A stretch of DNA of 64,000 bases from the NCBI GenBank assembly GCA_033807695.1, contig CM066307.1:1674001-1738000 (forward strand), given 5' to 3'. Under the pieces are notes generated by a model. It made no database searches. It was not told the origin of the DNA and saw only the letters and a program-made list of their open reading frames with translations. Made by a program: the position numbers and the translations under genes. Below are positions 12,033 to 23,584 of the stretch, one piece after another (the stretch's first letter is position 1; the number at the start of each line of letters is the position of its first letter). Source of the DNA: Daedaleopsis sinensis (taxonomy: Eukaryota; Basidiomycota; Agaricomycetes; Polyporales; Polyporaceae).

Positions 12033-12764
12033 CGCCCGCGCGCTGGCCCCACTAGGCTGGCAGGGTCGCGCGCCACGCGTATGGTTAAAGTGCCCACTGC
12101 CCGCTGCCCGCTACCTCAGGCTGACAGTGATGATGGATAAATGTGCAATCAGCGACGGGACGGGTCTTCGAGTCAACCTTGCTCGGAGGAAGTGCGCGAC
12201 GTACCCGGTGGCACAACACTGGCAGCCTGGCCAAACGCAAAATGTGTACATTCTTTGCGCTCGTATGCGTATGATAATAGACGGGCCATCCTGAGCTCGC
12301 AATCGCCACCCGCACGCTTCTCGCCAGCCCTGGGCTCAATCTAGCTGGCTGGGGCTTTGAGGGACGAGTCACTGTCACTGTCGGCGCGAGGCGGGGAGGC
12401 ATAGCCGTAGATCCCCGCTGTGCTTGGCCACGATGCATGACAGAGCGCAGGCGGGGCCCCCGAGCCGACTCTACCCGTGGACCGTGGGCCGTGGCCGTGG
12501 CAGCCTTCTCCCCAGTCCTTGCGTGTGTATCAGCGTGAACCTGAGCCTGCCGAGCGTGAGCGTAAGCGGGCCCGGGGGCAGGTGCGTAATAAATTCTGAG
12601 CTCCGTGCTTAGTACAGTCCAACTTGAACACGGCCGGGAAGGGAAGGATCACGCCCTGTCAACCTGGTTGTCAGCACCCACCGGGCAATGGTCATAAATC
12701 ACTGGTTGACCGTTGCGCGGCAGCCGGGGAATGGTACAGCGGAAGCGCGGCCGTATCGCGTACT

Positions 12765-12785
12765 CGTACGTACGTGTATGTGTAT
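12765..12785. repeat. 21-nt alternating purine-pyrimidine tract
   Basis: Mixed CG/TA/TG alternation without a break for 21 bases. Confidence 0.8.
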
Positions 12786-12812
12786 TGCATGGCGCCCTGC
12801 TGGGGAGACGGG

Positions 12813-12839
12813 AGACAGCAGACAGCAGACAGCAGACAG
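12813..12839. repeat. AGACAGC heptamer array
   Basis: Three full AGACAGC units plus six bases of a fourth. This is another period-seven array in the same gene-free block. Confidence 0.93.
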
Positions 12840-14035
12840 TGGCAGGGGGGCGCCGCGCCCCGTCGGGAACGCGAATACAGTCGGATTTCCGAATGGACGT
12901 ACGCCACGGTGGCCTTCCCCCCGGGCCTCGGATGCTGAAGGCTGGCTGGGCGAGCAGGACCGTGACGTACTTGGCGCTGCGAGTGTATTAGGCCCCTACG
13001 AGGGAGACTCAGCATGTTAACGGGCAAGACGAGTCGGCCGGTAGTACGTTTACAACGTACGTTTGTTGTGAAAGTTCCGAGTCGAGAAACAAGGAGCACG
13101 TTGACTCGGACGCACTGTTCGACCGTGCGTGCGTGCGTTCGGGAAGTCTCCAGAGTCCAGAAGGCGGGGACGGCGACTAAGTATTTGTTCTGGACTATGC
13201 CGACTCAGCGGAGGGCGGCTCCTCAGCCTGAGCGCGCCGGCGGCGACCGTTCTGTGGTTCTTCCAGACGAACGCCCGGTGCCGATGGGGGATCTTGGCGC
13301 TGACCGTGACCGCCGCTGGGTTTACCTGCGATGCGGATGACATGACCACCGCGGCGGGGTCGGCGGCATGCGAGGCAAGAACCGGTACAAGTTAGTACGC
13401 GTACGTACGGCGCAGAACCAGTACTGTACTCACACACCGTCCAGCGATCGCCCATTGGGGATTTTAGCTTTAGATTGAGAGGTACTAGTACTTACTGTGT
13501 ATGTGGTTGCGGCGGGCGCCCCGACGGTGACGAGGTGAGAAGGCCCCGGCGGACCGCCCGCGCTGTTCGAGTTCCTTCCAAGTTTATTCGAGCACTAGCG
13601 CGGCCGTCGGCTCTCCTCGCCGTTGGGATCATTGGATCGAGCGAGCGAGTAGATGCCGGCGGCGACGACCGCCGTGGCCACACACAGGGTGGCGAGGACG
13701 CGGGGCGAGGGCTTATTTCGGGCTCCAGAATGGATGCCTACTTGAAGTTACCTCGAGGCGTGCTTCCGAGTCGATGCTGTGGTTTAGCAGACACCGTGCA
13801 CGCGTACGCACAGGCTGCAGGTACCCATGCTCCATCCGAGTCGGCTGGGAACGTCGCGACATTGCACCGGGCCTCCAATTGCAACGCACGGATGGGGATA
13901 TCTCCTTGCGCGTGCGGGCGGCGCTGCGGGTCTTGCCTTGGCCCTTTGGGTATATTAATGCTGGATGAGCGGGCTCACTGGCTGGCTGCGCGGGATGAAT
14001 TGAAATGGGATGAGATGGGTGAGTAGGCACTTGGC

Positions 14036-14056
14036 CACTGAGTACTGAGTACTGAG
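14036..14056. repeat. (Y)ACTGAG heptamer array, three units
   Basis: CACTGAG followed by two TACTGAG and a partial degenerate copy. It matches the consensus of the nine-unit array at 7937-7999, 6 kb away. Confidence 0.9.
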
Positions 14057-15008
14057 TACTTACTGGGTCCGGGCGGGCGAAAGCCCCGCCGTCGAGCTCA
14101 GGGAGGCTGCGGGTGCCGTAAATCAGTCAGCCAGCGAAGTTCGAACTGCGCTGCGAGATCCGTGCGCCCGGGCACGAGCACGTACCTACGCGTATACGCT
14201 AGGCCGTATGTCTGTCGCTGTAAGTATCTGTATTGGACCACACAATACAGAGGATTAGCTATAAGGTGCGGGAGACGCGGACACCATGGCCAAGTCGCGA
14301 GCTACGTGAGTAGCTTCGTGAACTTGGATGTCATTGTCATCGGCAGCAGCTGGGAGCACGCCATCGGTTTAAGTATTTCCAAAAGGCGTTGGCAGGACCC
14401 TCCGAGCGGCCGGACGTTACGGGTGAACTTGCACTGGATCATGTTCAGCCCTGCCAGGCCCGGGGTCCCAGCGGGGGAAGCGCGGCGAGGGAGGAGCGGA
14501 ATCTGTATGGACGTATACGTACGGCTGCGTACTTACTATAGCCTATAGGTGCCGGGAATATGAGAATCGAGATGCGTTTGTGCGCACAGACGCAGAGCCC
14601 GGACGCTGCACAGTGCAGAGGACGAGAGCGGCTCGGAGGAGAACACAGTGCGCCTCCGTTACCATTTCTGTGCCTTCCTGAGACGCGGCAGCCGGGCCGG
14701 GTCGAGCAAGGTCGAGCGTCGGGGAGTGAGAGTCTGGGAGATGTGGATGTGTGCGCTCGGGGGCGGGGACGCGCTCAGGCTGGTCGGGTACTTAAGTTGT
14801 AAGTCGGAGGCGGGAGACGCGCTGCAAGGTGAGATCGGCGGGGGCTCGCTGGAGATCAAGTGCGGCGAGTGCCGCGCTGCGATCGAGTGGATCGGGTGCG
14901 CTCGATTGGGCGGATGGCGCGACGCCTCAGCTGCAGCTGATCTTTATCGACTCCGGATCCCACTGCTGCTACCACCACCACCTCCTCCTCCTCCTCCTTG
15001 ATCTTAAC

Positions 15009-15024
15009 GACCGACCGACCGACC
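15009..15024. repeat. (GACC)4 repeat in the ACBP 5' leader
   Basis: Four tetramers ending three bases before the ACBP start codon. They are preceded by a pyrimidine-rich CTC/CAC tract, common in leaders of strongly expressed fungal genes. Confidence 0.85.
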
Positions 15025-15027
15025 GCT

Positions 15028-15802
15028 ATGTCCAAGGCCAAGTTCGAAAAAGCCGTGAGCATCGTGCAGAGCCTCCCCAAGGAGGGCCCCATCCAGCCCA
15101 CGCAGGACGAGCAGCTCTTCGTGCGTCCCGTCGCCCTGCGCGAGGGCTTTTACTGACAGAAACGCGCATGATCCCCCCATCGCCGTATTGGATACTGCGA
15201 ACACCCACTCCATCCCCGCCCGCAGTTCTACAAGTACTACAAGCAGGGTGAGTCCCATCCGTCGGCCGGCGTGCGCATCAGAATTGGACTGATCGCCCGG
15301 ATCTATCGCCCCCCTTGTATCTGTATCCTGAACTTCCTCGCCCCCGCTCTTCGCGCGGCGCATCGGTACAGCGACCGTCGGCGACGTCAACACCTCCAGG
15401 CCGGGCATGCTCGACTTTGTCGGCAAGGCGAAGTGGTGCGTGTGCGATCCTACGCGAGGCCGGTGGTCGTTGGTCGTTGGGGGAATGCTGACGATCCGGT
15501 CGTACCACGCAGGGACGCGTGGAAGAGCGTCGAGGGCACGTCCGCGGAGGACGCGTACACCCAGTACGTCGAAAAGCTGCTCGAGGTACGCAACGCACCC
15601 TTCTTTCGCTGTCGTCGACGCGCTGCTACTCCCTTCGCCGTCGCCGTCGTTGCGTCGTTGGGCTGGACTGTTACGCGTCGCGCGTCGCGGTGCTGCGGGA
15701 TCGGCTGACCTTGTTTCTGCCCTGCGACGACGACAGATCCTCAAGCGGGCGGACACGGAGGAGGCGAAGAAGCACATTGCCGAGATCGAGGCCGCCGCCT
15801 AG
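15028..15802 (+). CDS. ACB1: Acyl-CoA-binding protein (ACBP)
   Basis: 105-aa cytosolic carrier of long-chain acyl-CoA esters, in five exons: 15028-15120, 15226-15247, 15372-15435, 15513-15585 and 15737-15802. The whole protein is one ACBP domain. Visible signatures are [14 protein letters not shown] in helix 1, the acyl-CoA-binding run FYKYYKQATVGDV, and [14 protein letters not shown] before helix 4. The length is slightly above the yeast protein (87 aa) because of a short Ala/Glu-rich C-terminal helix. Exon 2 is only 22 nt, and the KWDAW Trp codon is split by an intron. The first ATG after the pyrimidine-rich leader gives the expected N-terminus. In function it would take up and buffer products of the fatty acid synthase encoded 27 kb away. 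Identification is firm; the gene symbol is by analogy with yeast. Confidence 0.95.
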
Positions 15803-16501
15803 AGCGTGCCCGGAGCGTCCGCGTCGCCGTGCGGGGGTCGTACGTGCAGCCGCCGCAGCAGCAGAAGTGTATAACATCGGGAGAATGTACGTCTATTGCG
15901 ATGACGAACGAGGACCGCGAGAGCCTACAGGTGCGCACTGCGAGCGACGCACGAGGCTATCACGCTGGTGGGTATCGAAGGCCGGAAGGCGGACGAGAAA
16001 GAGCGTGCGCAGTTGCCGTGTATGAGTTCGTTGGGCGCCGAGGGGAGTCTTAGGGCTGGGGAGGGTCCGGGGAGCTGGCGCGGGGCCATCCAGATATCGC
16101 GCCTTCAGCTTCTTTCATTCAGCGAACGGCCGCGCGGCGGGGATCGCAGATGGCGGAAGCAAACGCACTCGCGCGGCGGCGACACGAGCGAGCACAGATG
16201 GCGTTGATCGTGCCCGATGCCGTATTCCGTACTGCTGCAGGCTATGTTACTGTATGACGCCTGCCCTCAGAGTCAGGGTCCCCCCAGCCGCCCGCGAGTC
16301 CCTTGTGGCTCTGATGGGCGGCTCGCATGTGCCCCAACCCGGCGATAACCCGCTCCCAGCTTCCCAGCGCGCTCCGGTCTTTGTGGACCTGTCGGAGCGT
16401 CTGCGTCAGCCTGCAGCTGCGTGCCCCATTCAGCCCGCGGCGACTTGGCGCACATGCTCGACTCGACTAACGGCGGACGCATACTGTACCCCTGCAGCCA
16501 G

Positions 16502-16534
16502 AGTACGTACGTACGTGCGCGCACACGCACACGC
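16502..16534. repeat. 33-nt alternating purine-pyrimidine tract
   Basis: GTAC-type repeats pass into GCGCAC/ACGCAC without breaking purine/pyrimidine alternation for 33 bases. It is the longest such tract noticed in the window. Confidence 0.88.
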
Positions 16535-17520
16535 AGCCCGTCGTAACCGCTGACGTGTGCGCCCCCCCTCTGAGTACTGAGTTCTCGAGCCCGACGTGCG
16601 GCGCGGCGCGGCGGGGAAGGAGGGGGGCGTGCCACTGCCGTCGTGATGTACGGCGCACGCGGAGGAGCGCCGTCGGGCCGTCGAGCGCGCGAGGGTATAG
16701 ATGCCGGGGAGGACTCGAGCGCGTCCAACCGTCCTCCGTCCGATGTCGACGTCCACATCGACGTCCCGAGCCAGGCCATGTTGTCATTGTCCCTCCTGAG
16801 TCCAGCCGGAGAAAGGGAGCGTCCGCCACGCCCCGCGCTTCTAGCCGGCTGGCGAGGACGCGTGTCCGCGCACGGGAGGGAGAGTCCTTGTTCTGCTGTC
16901 CGCTAGCCTCTTGCTCGCAGCTCCGGGGCGGTTCATCCAGATGATCCTGTCATCCACTCGTTCATTCATTTCATCTCGACCAGGACCGACGGCTCATTTA
17001 GCTATAGCACGCCGCAGCCCCTCGCGCAGGTTCACGTTTTCTAGATCTTTTCAGATTTCCCCACCGCAAGGTTACCGCCCCAGAATCAAAATGTAATTAA
17101 GTATTCGCGCCGCGCCTCGCCTGCGCGCGACCCCGGCCACCGCCAAAATTTATATCGAGCGCCGGGTCTGGGCGCCCGCCCCTGCATCATTAATATCACC
17201 GATCCGAAAGTGCTGCCAGCCGGTCCCACGTCCTACGTCCCAGCCGCCCAGACTGCGACGTGGCGCCGGGCAGGGGCTGGGGGGCCGGGCACGCGCTGGG
17301 AAGAAGGCTATGTGTAGCTAATCTGGGCGCGCGCACGGACACGGACACGAACACGATCCCATCGGCGACATACGGCCTGCGTGCGCGTCATGGCTGCATC
17401 ATTCTCGACGTCGACCTCTTCCGTCTCGCAATTGCATCCTCCGACTTCTCCGCATGCGCGCCGCTCGGCGAGGGCGATGGTGTGCAGCCGGCGTGGCTCG
17501 TGTCATCGCAGGCTCGGAGA

Positions 17521-17546
17521 ACGCATGCACGTACGTACGTACGTGC
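17521..17546. repeat. 26-nt alternating purine-pyrimidine tract
   Basis: Centred on four ACGT units, with unbroken alternation over 26 bases. Confidence 0.87.
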
Positions 17547-19283
17547 TGGCCCGTATGTATATAAGGACATTGGATATCTGCATGGGCATCCGCGACTGCG
17601 ACTCGGAGGGGCGCGTGCGCCGTGCAGCCTCGAGGCCCGTGATGCATTGATTCGATTCGATGCATCGCGCGATTGGTCACCGGCACCGGTCACCTGCACG
17701 CGACTTGGCAATCGCGACTCGCGAGGATGACGATGAGAAAGCTGGAGAAACGAACGGGATTTGAAGGGAAGGGCGGGGCACTGCCCAAGCTGGCCGCGGA
17801 AGCCTGCGTCCAATGTCCAATCCCAATCATAAGTATAAAGGACGTCGGATCCGGGGGCCCCCTGGCCATCATCATGCCTGCATGTGCGCAAACGAGGCAG
17901 ACAAAACACGTATGCATGCATGCAGCGGCCTCTCGCGTGCGCGCGTACGAATTGGCTACTGCAGGACTCGCCGTTGCACGACTCGGAGTCGAACTTAGGC
18001 TTGGGTTTGAAAGGAGCAGGACTATATAGGGAGCGACGGGACTGGACGACCTCGAGTACGTACCGTGCACCCGTCTGACGCTGACTGGGCCGTGTGGCAA
18101 TGGATGAACGTTCCGGAACAGGCCCCGCCCTCAGATTCAGCAAGAGGATACTTACTTCCGTTTTATAAGTTAGTGCGCCCGCCGCCAGTCCAACCTTCAA
18201 AGCTTGCAGCGAACCAAGTTCAAGCTGCCTCGGCTCCTGGTGCAAGAACAGGCCAACATCAGCATCAGAAGAGCCTCGAGAGAGACAATGAGCAGCTTGA
18301 ATCGAGAGTTCAAACTCACTGGGTGCAGACTCGCATTGTCCGGACTCCGAGCCATCGGGAGCTTGTCGCGCCACCAGAAGCACGCAGTCGGGGCAGAGGG
18401 ACCGGGGAACGAGGGGCTCATCAGACACTGCATCGGGCGCACAATGGAACAGTGGAATACAGAGTCCGTTCGTACAGGCAGTTCGCGGAGGGGGCAGGTG
18501 TACCGTATGTATGTATGTGTAGCAAAAAGGTCGTAACGGGTCGTGAATGGGGAAGCTCAAGACATCGCGGAAAAAATCCGAACGCATCCGTGCGGGCGGG
18601 ACAAGACAAAGCAGTCTGTCTGGAGGGAGATCGAAAGGACCCGGGACCGCCGTCCGCGTGGGGGATAAAGAGATGGAGAACGGTCGTGAATGGTCGTGAA
18701 TGGAGCAGTGCGACGCGCTATCGGAATCGTGCAGGGGCGGGGGCGGGTATGTGCGCGAACATGCGGCGGGGCCCGGGAGCGCGGCACAAAGCGGAGGAAG
18801 ATGAGTCGGAAGCAAAGCAAGAGCAGAAGCGGTAGATAGGGTGACGGGGTCGGGGATCGGGAATCGGGAGTGCAATGAAGCAAGAGCAAGGATTACACGT
18901 ATGTAGGCGAGCGAACACATCGTCCATAACATAATGGAAGTCCCAACGTAGTAGCGGCGAGGGTCTAGATTCGTCAGTCGAAGCGGGCTTGGTCACGGCA
19001 ACGGACGGGGGTTTGTGAGCGTGGGTCGGGAGGTGGATGGTAGGTGTCGCAAGTCGGCTTCGGGATTCGACACCGGCATCGGGAAATGGGGATAAAGATA
19101 GCAAAGAGGCTCGGGATGGGGTCGGGAGAACGACGAGATTTGCAAGCAACACACACACACCTGTGGCACCACAGTCACCGATACCCAGCCAGCAACCCGT
19201 CGGTAAAAGCGCACGGTGACGAAGAGCACAGACTGAGTCAGCGGTCGAAGGAAGCCCGAGGCTCGGGAGCGCACCTTCATGCG

Positions 19284-22200
19284 TCATGAGTCCCCACTGC
19301 GCGTCCGCCGGTCGTCGGGATTTGCGACGAACAATGACGGCTTCGGCGCGAGCCCGTACACGCTGCTCCGCCCCTGCTTCTTCGGCCGACTCTGCGCTGC
19401 GGGCGATGCGGATACGGGCGACCGCGCGTGCTGCTCGAATGCCTCCACCCGCGCCGCGACGCTTCCCCCCCGCGCCGGTGGGGGCCTCGGGCCTGTCAGC
19501 CTCGGCGGTGCTGGCGGTGCTGGCATGACGTGGCTCATCGCCGTCGGTGACTGCACGAGCTGCCCTCCCGCGGCCGCGGCCTGCCCTTCGCGATCCATGT
19601 CGGTGTCGGTAGGAATGAGCACCGCGAGCGGTCCTGGCACACGGGGCTGCGAATGCAACTGGGCGGAAGCGGGTGCGTCCGGATCGAAGCTCGTCCCGCT
19701 GTCCGTGCTCGCACGGCTCCCGCGGGACGACACGGTACCCTTCTGCACGATGTCCAGCGTCCGGCCCATCCGCTCGATTTCCGCCGAATCCGCCGTCTTC
19801 GACGTCTGCAGCGACGTCGCCGACCGGCCGTGGTGCACGCTCGCGTACAGGGGGTCATCCCTGTCCCTGCTGCCCCGTTTCGACGGGGGCCCGTCCTGCG
19901 GGGACAGCGAGTTCGAGGACTCCTTGATGGGCACGAGCCGCGGAGGGGGGTTAGGATCGCGGAACTCGAGCGGTTTGTTCCCGCGTGCGTTCTCGGTCGA
20001 TCGTGCGCGATCGAGGATCGGAGTCTTAGCGAACCGAGACCACCAGCTGTCCGATCTGCGCATGTTGGTCATGATCGGGGGGTTGGCGTCGATGATGGAG
20101 GACGGGTGCCGTGGGGACCGAGGCAGATCTTGCGAGCTCCGCGATGTATCTGCCGAGGACGGTGGGTGGAAGGGAAATGCGACGTGCGACGAATCCGAGC
20201 TTGAGGTCGGTTCAGACATCGTCTGGAATGAGGGCTTCTCCGAGAGCGGCGATAACCGCGTGATGTCCTCAGTGGCATGGGCGACGCGACTGTACATGTA
20301 TGGCTTTGGGGGTGGATCTTCAAGCGAGGGTGAGCCCTTGAGTTCTACGGTGTCGGCATCGTAATCATCTTCGCCCGGCATCTTGAACGACTCGACCTCA
20401 TATTCGGCAAACGGATCTTCGTAGTACGACCATTGCGACGTGTACGACGCTTGTCTTCCACCCTTTGGCCGTGAAGCCTTGAGACTGGGTAGTGCGACAA
20501 GCGCGGTCTTGTCTGAAATACCATAGGACGGCTCCTTCTCCCAGTACGTGGCCGTGGACGTGCCACTGGCCTCCCTGGTGCGATGATTGCCGGCAGCGTA
20601 TGCGAGCATCGCGCCACCAACGTTCCTCAGCGAAGTGAGGGATCCTTGAACCACGTCCCCGAGGGTAGGGCGCATACGGCCTTGGGAACTCCACGAGCCG
20701 ACGCTCCCTTCCCTGCGCACGTCTTGCCAGGTGGGCTCGAATATCCTCGTGTCCTCATCTGCCAACATATCTCGACGCATCGTGGGCTGCTCGCGCGACA
20801 TCTTGCCGGGAACGAGGCTGGCGAACTTTTGCTTCACATTCTGCACGGCGGGCAGGCTCTTCTCGTTCGTGCGCGCTGCTCCTGCAACCGGAATCAGGGG
20901 GCCAAGATGTGGGCTATCGTCGTCGTCTGACGGACCGAGAAGGTGGAAGCTGTCATGAGATGCACGCCGCCTAGTACTCAGGTAGTAAGCAGCGCCGCCT
21001 CCTGCGAGAAGACCCAAGACACCTAACACGACGCCAACGGCGACTGCGGTAGCATGAGACTGCGACTTCCCTGCTTCTCCGGTGTTGCCTCCATCGCCGG
21101 GCTGGCTACTGCTTGTGGGAGTTGACCCCGTGCCAGAAGCTCCATTGCTACCTGTGCCCGACGGCGAGTGCGAACCACCTGTACTAGTAGACCCCGGCAG
21201 AGTCGTGGTTGTCGGACTAGACACAACTGGTGGCGGCGTGTACGAGCTAAGAAAAGAGCCCTTCGATGCATCGAATAGAAGGAGACTTGGGTTGACGGGC
21301 GCGGATTGAGCGAAACCTGACAAAATTCAATGGTAACACGGAGCCACGATGCAGATACGTGTCAGGCCAGCACTTGGTGCAATGGAAGACCAATACGCAC
21401 CGAAGCCGAAAAATACTTCCGAACCGACTGCCACGGCAAAGTGATCACGCCGTGCACCGACCTGCGACAGCGCGTCGACGATGGACCAGGACATGGGACT
21501 TTGGGTTGTGTCCAAGATCCAACCGTCACTGAAGACGTTTTGCATATCCGCATCGGCGCCGCCTTGAATGAGGATTCTACCGTTGTCCAGAGCCGCTGCG
21601 ACGAATCCGCGACGAGGAGTGGGAAGAACAGAATCTGACACTTGAGGGGCGAGCCACGTGTAGGTAGAATTCGCGGTATCCAGAGACCAGATCGTCGAGA
21701 AGGGCATGAGGGCATTCTTGGAAGGAGAGTAGCCGCCGAAAACTATCATCCTGCTGTCGGACAGCATGACACACACGTGTCCGAGCAGGTCTGGCGGACC
21801 GTCGGTCGTAGGGAGTTGGGTGAAAGATGGAGCCTGGGGATCATACACATAGTGGTAAGAGAAAGCGTTCCCCGAACCGTCTGTCTTCTCCCCTCCGACT
21901 AGGAACACCTTCCCATCGCTCTCGCATGCGGAATGGTATATGCGGCGGAGAGGCTCATTCGCCCATGCTTTCGTCTCCAGATTCCATACTGGATTCAGAC
22001 GGTCGCCTGCGTCTAAAAGAGCAGCAGAGTCCGCAGCTTCGGGATCTGTAATGGGTCCGTTAGGCCCAGCATCTCCACCGAAGAGGAGGAGATCGGACGT
22101 GTTGAAGGGTGTAAGGGTGTGCCAAGCCACCGCGGGGCCCTGAGATGATGTGCAGTCCGAGCAGCCCGCGACGTATTGCCATGGTGGCGAGGATAGGTCG

Positions 22201-22976
22201 AAAGAGGTGTTGAGGGGTAGGTAGAGGATGTCGTTGGTGACTGGTGCAGAACTGTATCCGTAGGCGTTATACTGATCAGTGCGACCGCCGTGGACGAACA
22301 GCACGTCATTGACCAGTGCCGAGGCCTGTCCCCATCTGTGATGCGATAGTGAGTGATGTCTGAACACGGGCATTGAACACAAGCGAGACGAATATTGATG
22401 GGAATACGGGCCAACCCCCAAAGCTCTAATACCCAGCGCTCAAGCGCAGTAATGAGCATATACGTCATGGACATGGCTTAGTATGTTCGCAGCAGACTGA
22501 AAACAACACACTGCGTCGCAGCTGGCCGGTCTTAGAGGGTGGTTGTGAACAAAGCACCTCTCCAGTGTGTAGCAAAGGGAGAAGCAGTCCGCACTAATCT
22601 CCATCTCCACATCCAACCGCGCGATACAAGCTCCAAACGTTCTGGTACCCCCATCTCTGTCTCTAGGAGTAGTTTATCGAGAGGGAGTTATATGGCAGAT
22701 ATATGACCAACGGTACTCCATATACTTGGAGTTGGAAAAGAGCTGTCTTGCAATGCTCTTCGCCATCTCCGAGTCCGGAGCCCCGGGACAACCAGCTCGC
22801 AGTTCTGTGACAATTCAAAGCCACATATGCCACCATCGAGCACCACAGATTCATATCCGAGCACTCCGAACGGGTACTCACCTAGACACCGCTGTGTACT
22901 CCTGCGCCCAGACGAAGTCCTCCACAAGCGAGAGCACCAGAAGCGGAGGGAGAGTTGCCCCGAGTAGCGTGTACAT
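19284..22976 (-). CDS. Kelch-propeller type I membrane protein
   Basis: Predicted 1020 aa in three exons: 22882-22976, 21401-22335 and 19284-21316. The N-terminus looks like a signal peptide (MYTLLGATLPPLLVLSLV, then WAQ). Residues 32-343 read as kelch/galactose-oxidase-type propeller blades: VNDVLFVHGGRTD, LLLFGGDAG, KVFLVGGEKTDG, RMIVFGGYSPS, RILIQGGADAD. A Ser/Thr/Gly/Pro-rich stalk (about 370-425) precedes one transmembrane helix (about 433-455), followed by the stop-transfer sequence STRRR. The tail of about 560 aa is Ser/Pro/Asp-rich and probably disordered. The ligand is unknown; a surface or secretory-pathway sensor is an inference. Intron 1 (22336-22881, 546 nt) is unusually long, but the joined sequence continues smoothly into WGQASALVNDV. 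Exon 3 joins cleanly through a split Gly codon. Confidence 0.85.
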
Positions 22977-23584
22977 GGTGGTTGTGTTATGTTTCGTTCA
23001 GATAGACATACAGAGGGAGATCAAGCAGGATACATAGACAAGCAGTTGGTCGTGATGGTCATGAGTGAGCTTATTGGAGCCTGTAGCTTCGAGTTGGGAG
23101 TCTCTTGCTCCAGGCCTCTCCCCTTATTTGTCCTTGTTAGGATCCCAAGCTATTGGCCTCAACCACGAACCGCCAGCGCCCACTTCAGATGTTCCTTGTT
23201 CCTGAATCCAAACACAGCCTACACTCTTTTGAGGGCCGAGCTCGCCACAACCCGTCACGCGAGGTATGTCGATTTTTCAGTCTGGCGAACTGAGCTCCGT
23301 GCTATAATGGCGACTGATATCATCTACTTATTTGGCATGGGTCATCGATTCATTCACGCTCAAAGATACCGGTTCTCGCACACCAGAATAGACATACTGA
23401 CCTGTGCGATATTGGTCGCATTGTACATGTGGGGTTCTGTGTACAATGAATGATGCTCGTAGCCAATCGTTGGCCTTGAAAACTTGAGGGTATAAGCTCT
23501 AACCTACATTAATGATACAGTGCGATGATACAGGTAGCATGCGATGATGATCAAAACGTCCATAGTGCGCGACAAGCAGTCCGT
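22977..23584. other. Intergenic between kelch gene and J-protein gene
   Basis: This holds the kelch promoter and the J-protein 3' flank. A 154-codon plus-strand frame (22989-23453) starts at an ATG but has no recognisable domain or intron structure, so I do not call it. Confidence 0.5.

Larger units (their letters stand above)
5270..15008. other. Long gene-free region rich in short tandem repeats
   Basis: About 9.7 kb between the PH-domain gene and the ACBP gene. Frames up to about 390 codons occur (for example minus 7933-9096), but their translations are Arg/Ser/Pro-rich, contain translated microsatellites, and show no domain or exon logic. I saw no transposase, reverse transcriptase or other mobile-element protein. 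Penta-, hexa- and heptanucleotide arrays and alternating purine-pyrimidine tracts are scattered through it. Unrecognised lineage-specific or noncoding genes cannot be excluded. Confidence 0.5.
15803..19283. other. Intergenic, no supportable gene
   Basis: 3.5 kb between ACBP and the convergent kelch gene. A 514-codon open frame on the minus strand (17388-18932) is discussed as a finding but lacks any domain. Two long alternating purine-pyrimidine tracts are listed separately. Confidence 0.5.

Noticed and set aside
22989..23453. 154-codon plus-strand frame in the kelch promoter
   Set aside because: It starts with a genuine ATG but has no domain, and lies antisense to the promoter and 5' end of the kelch gene.
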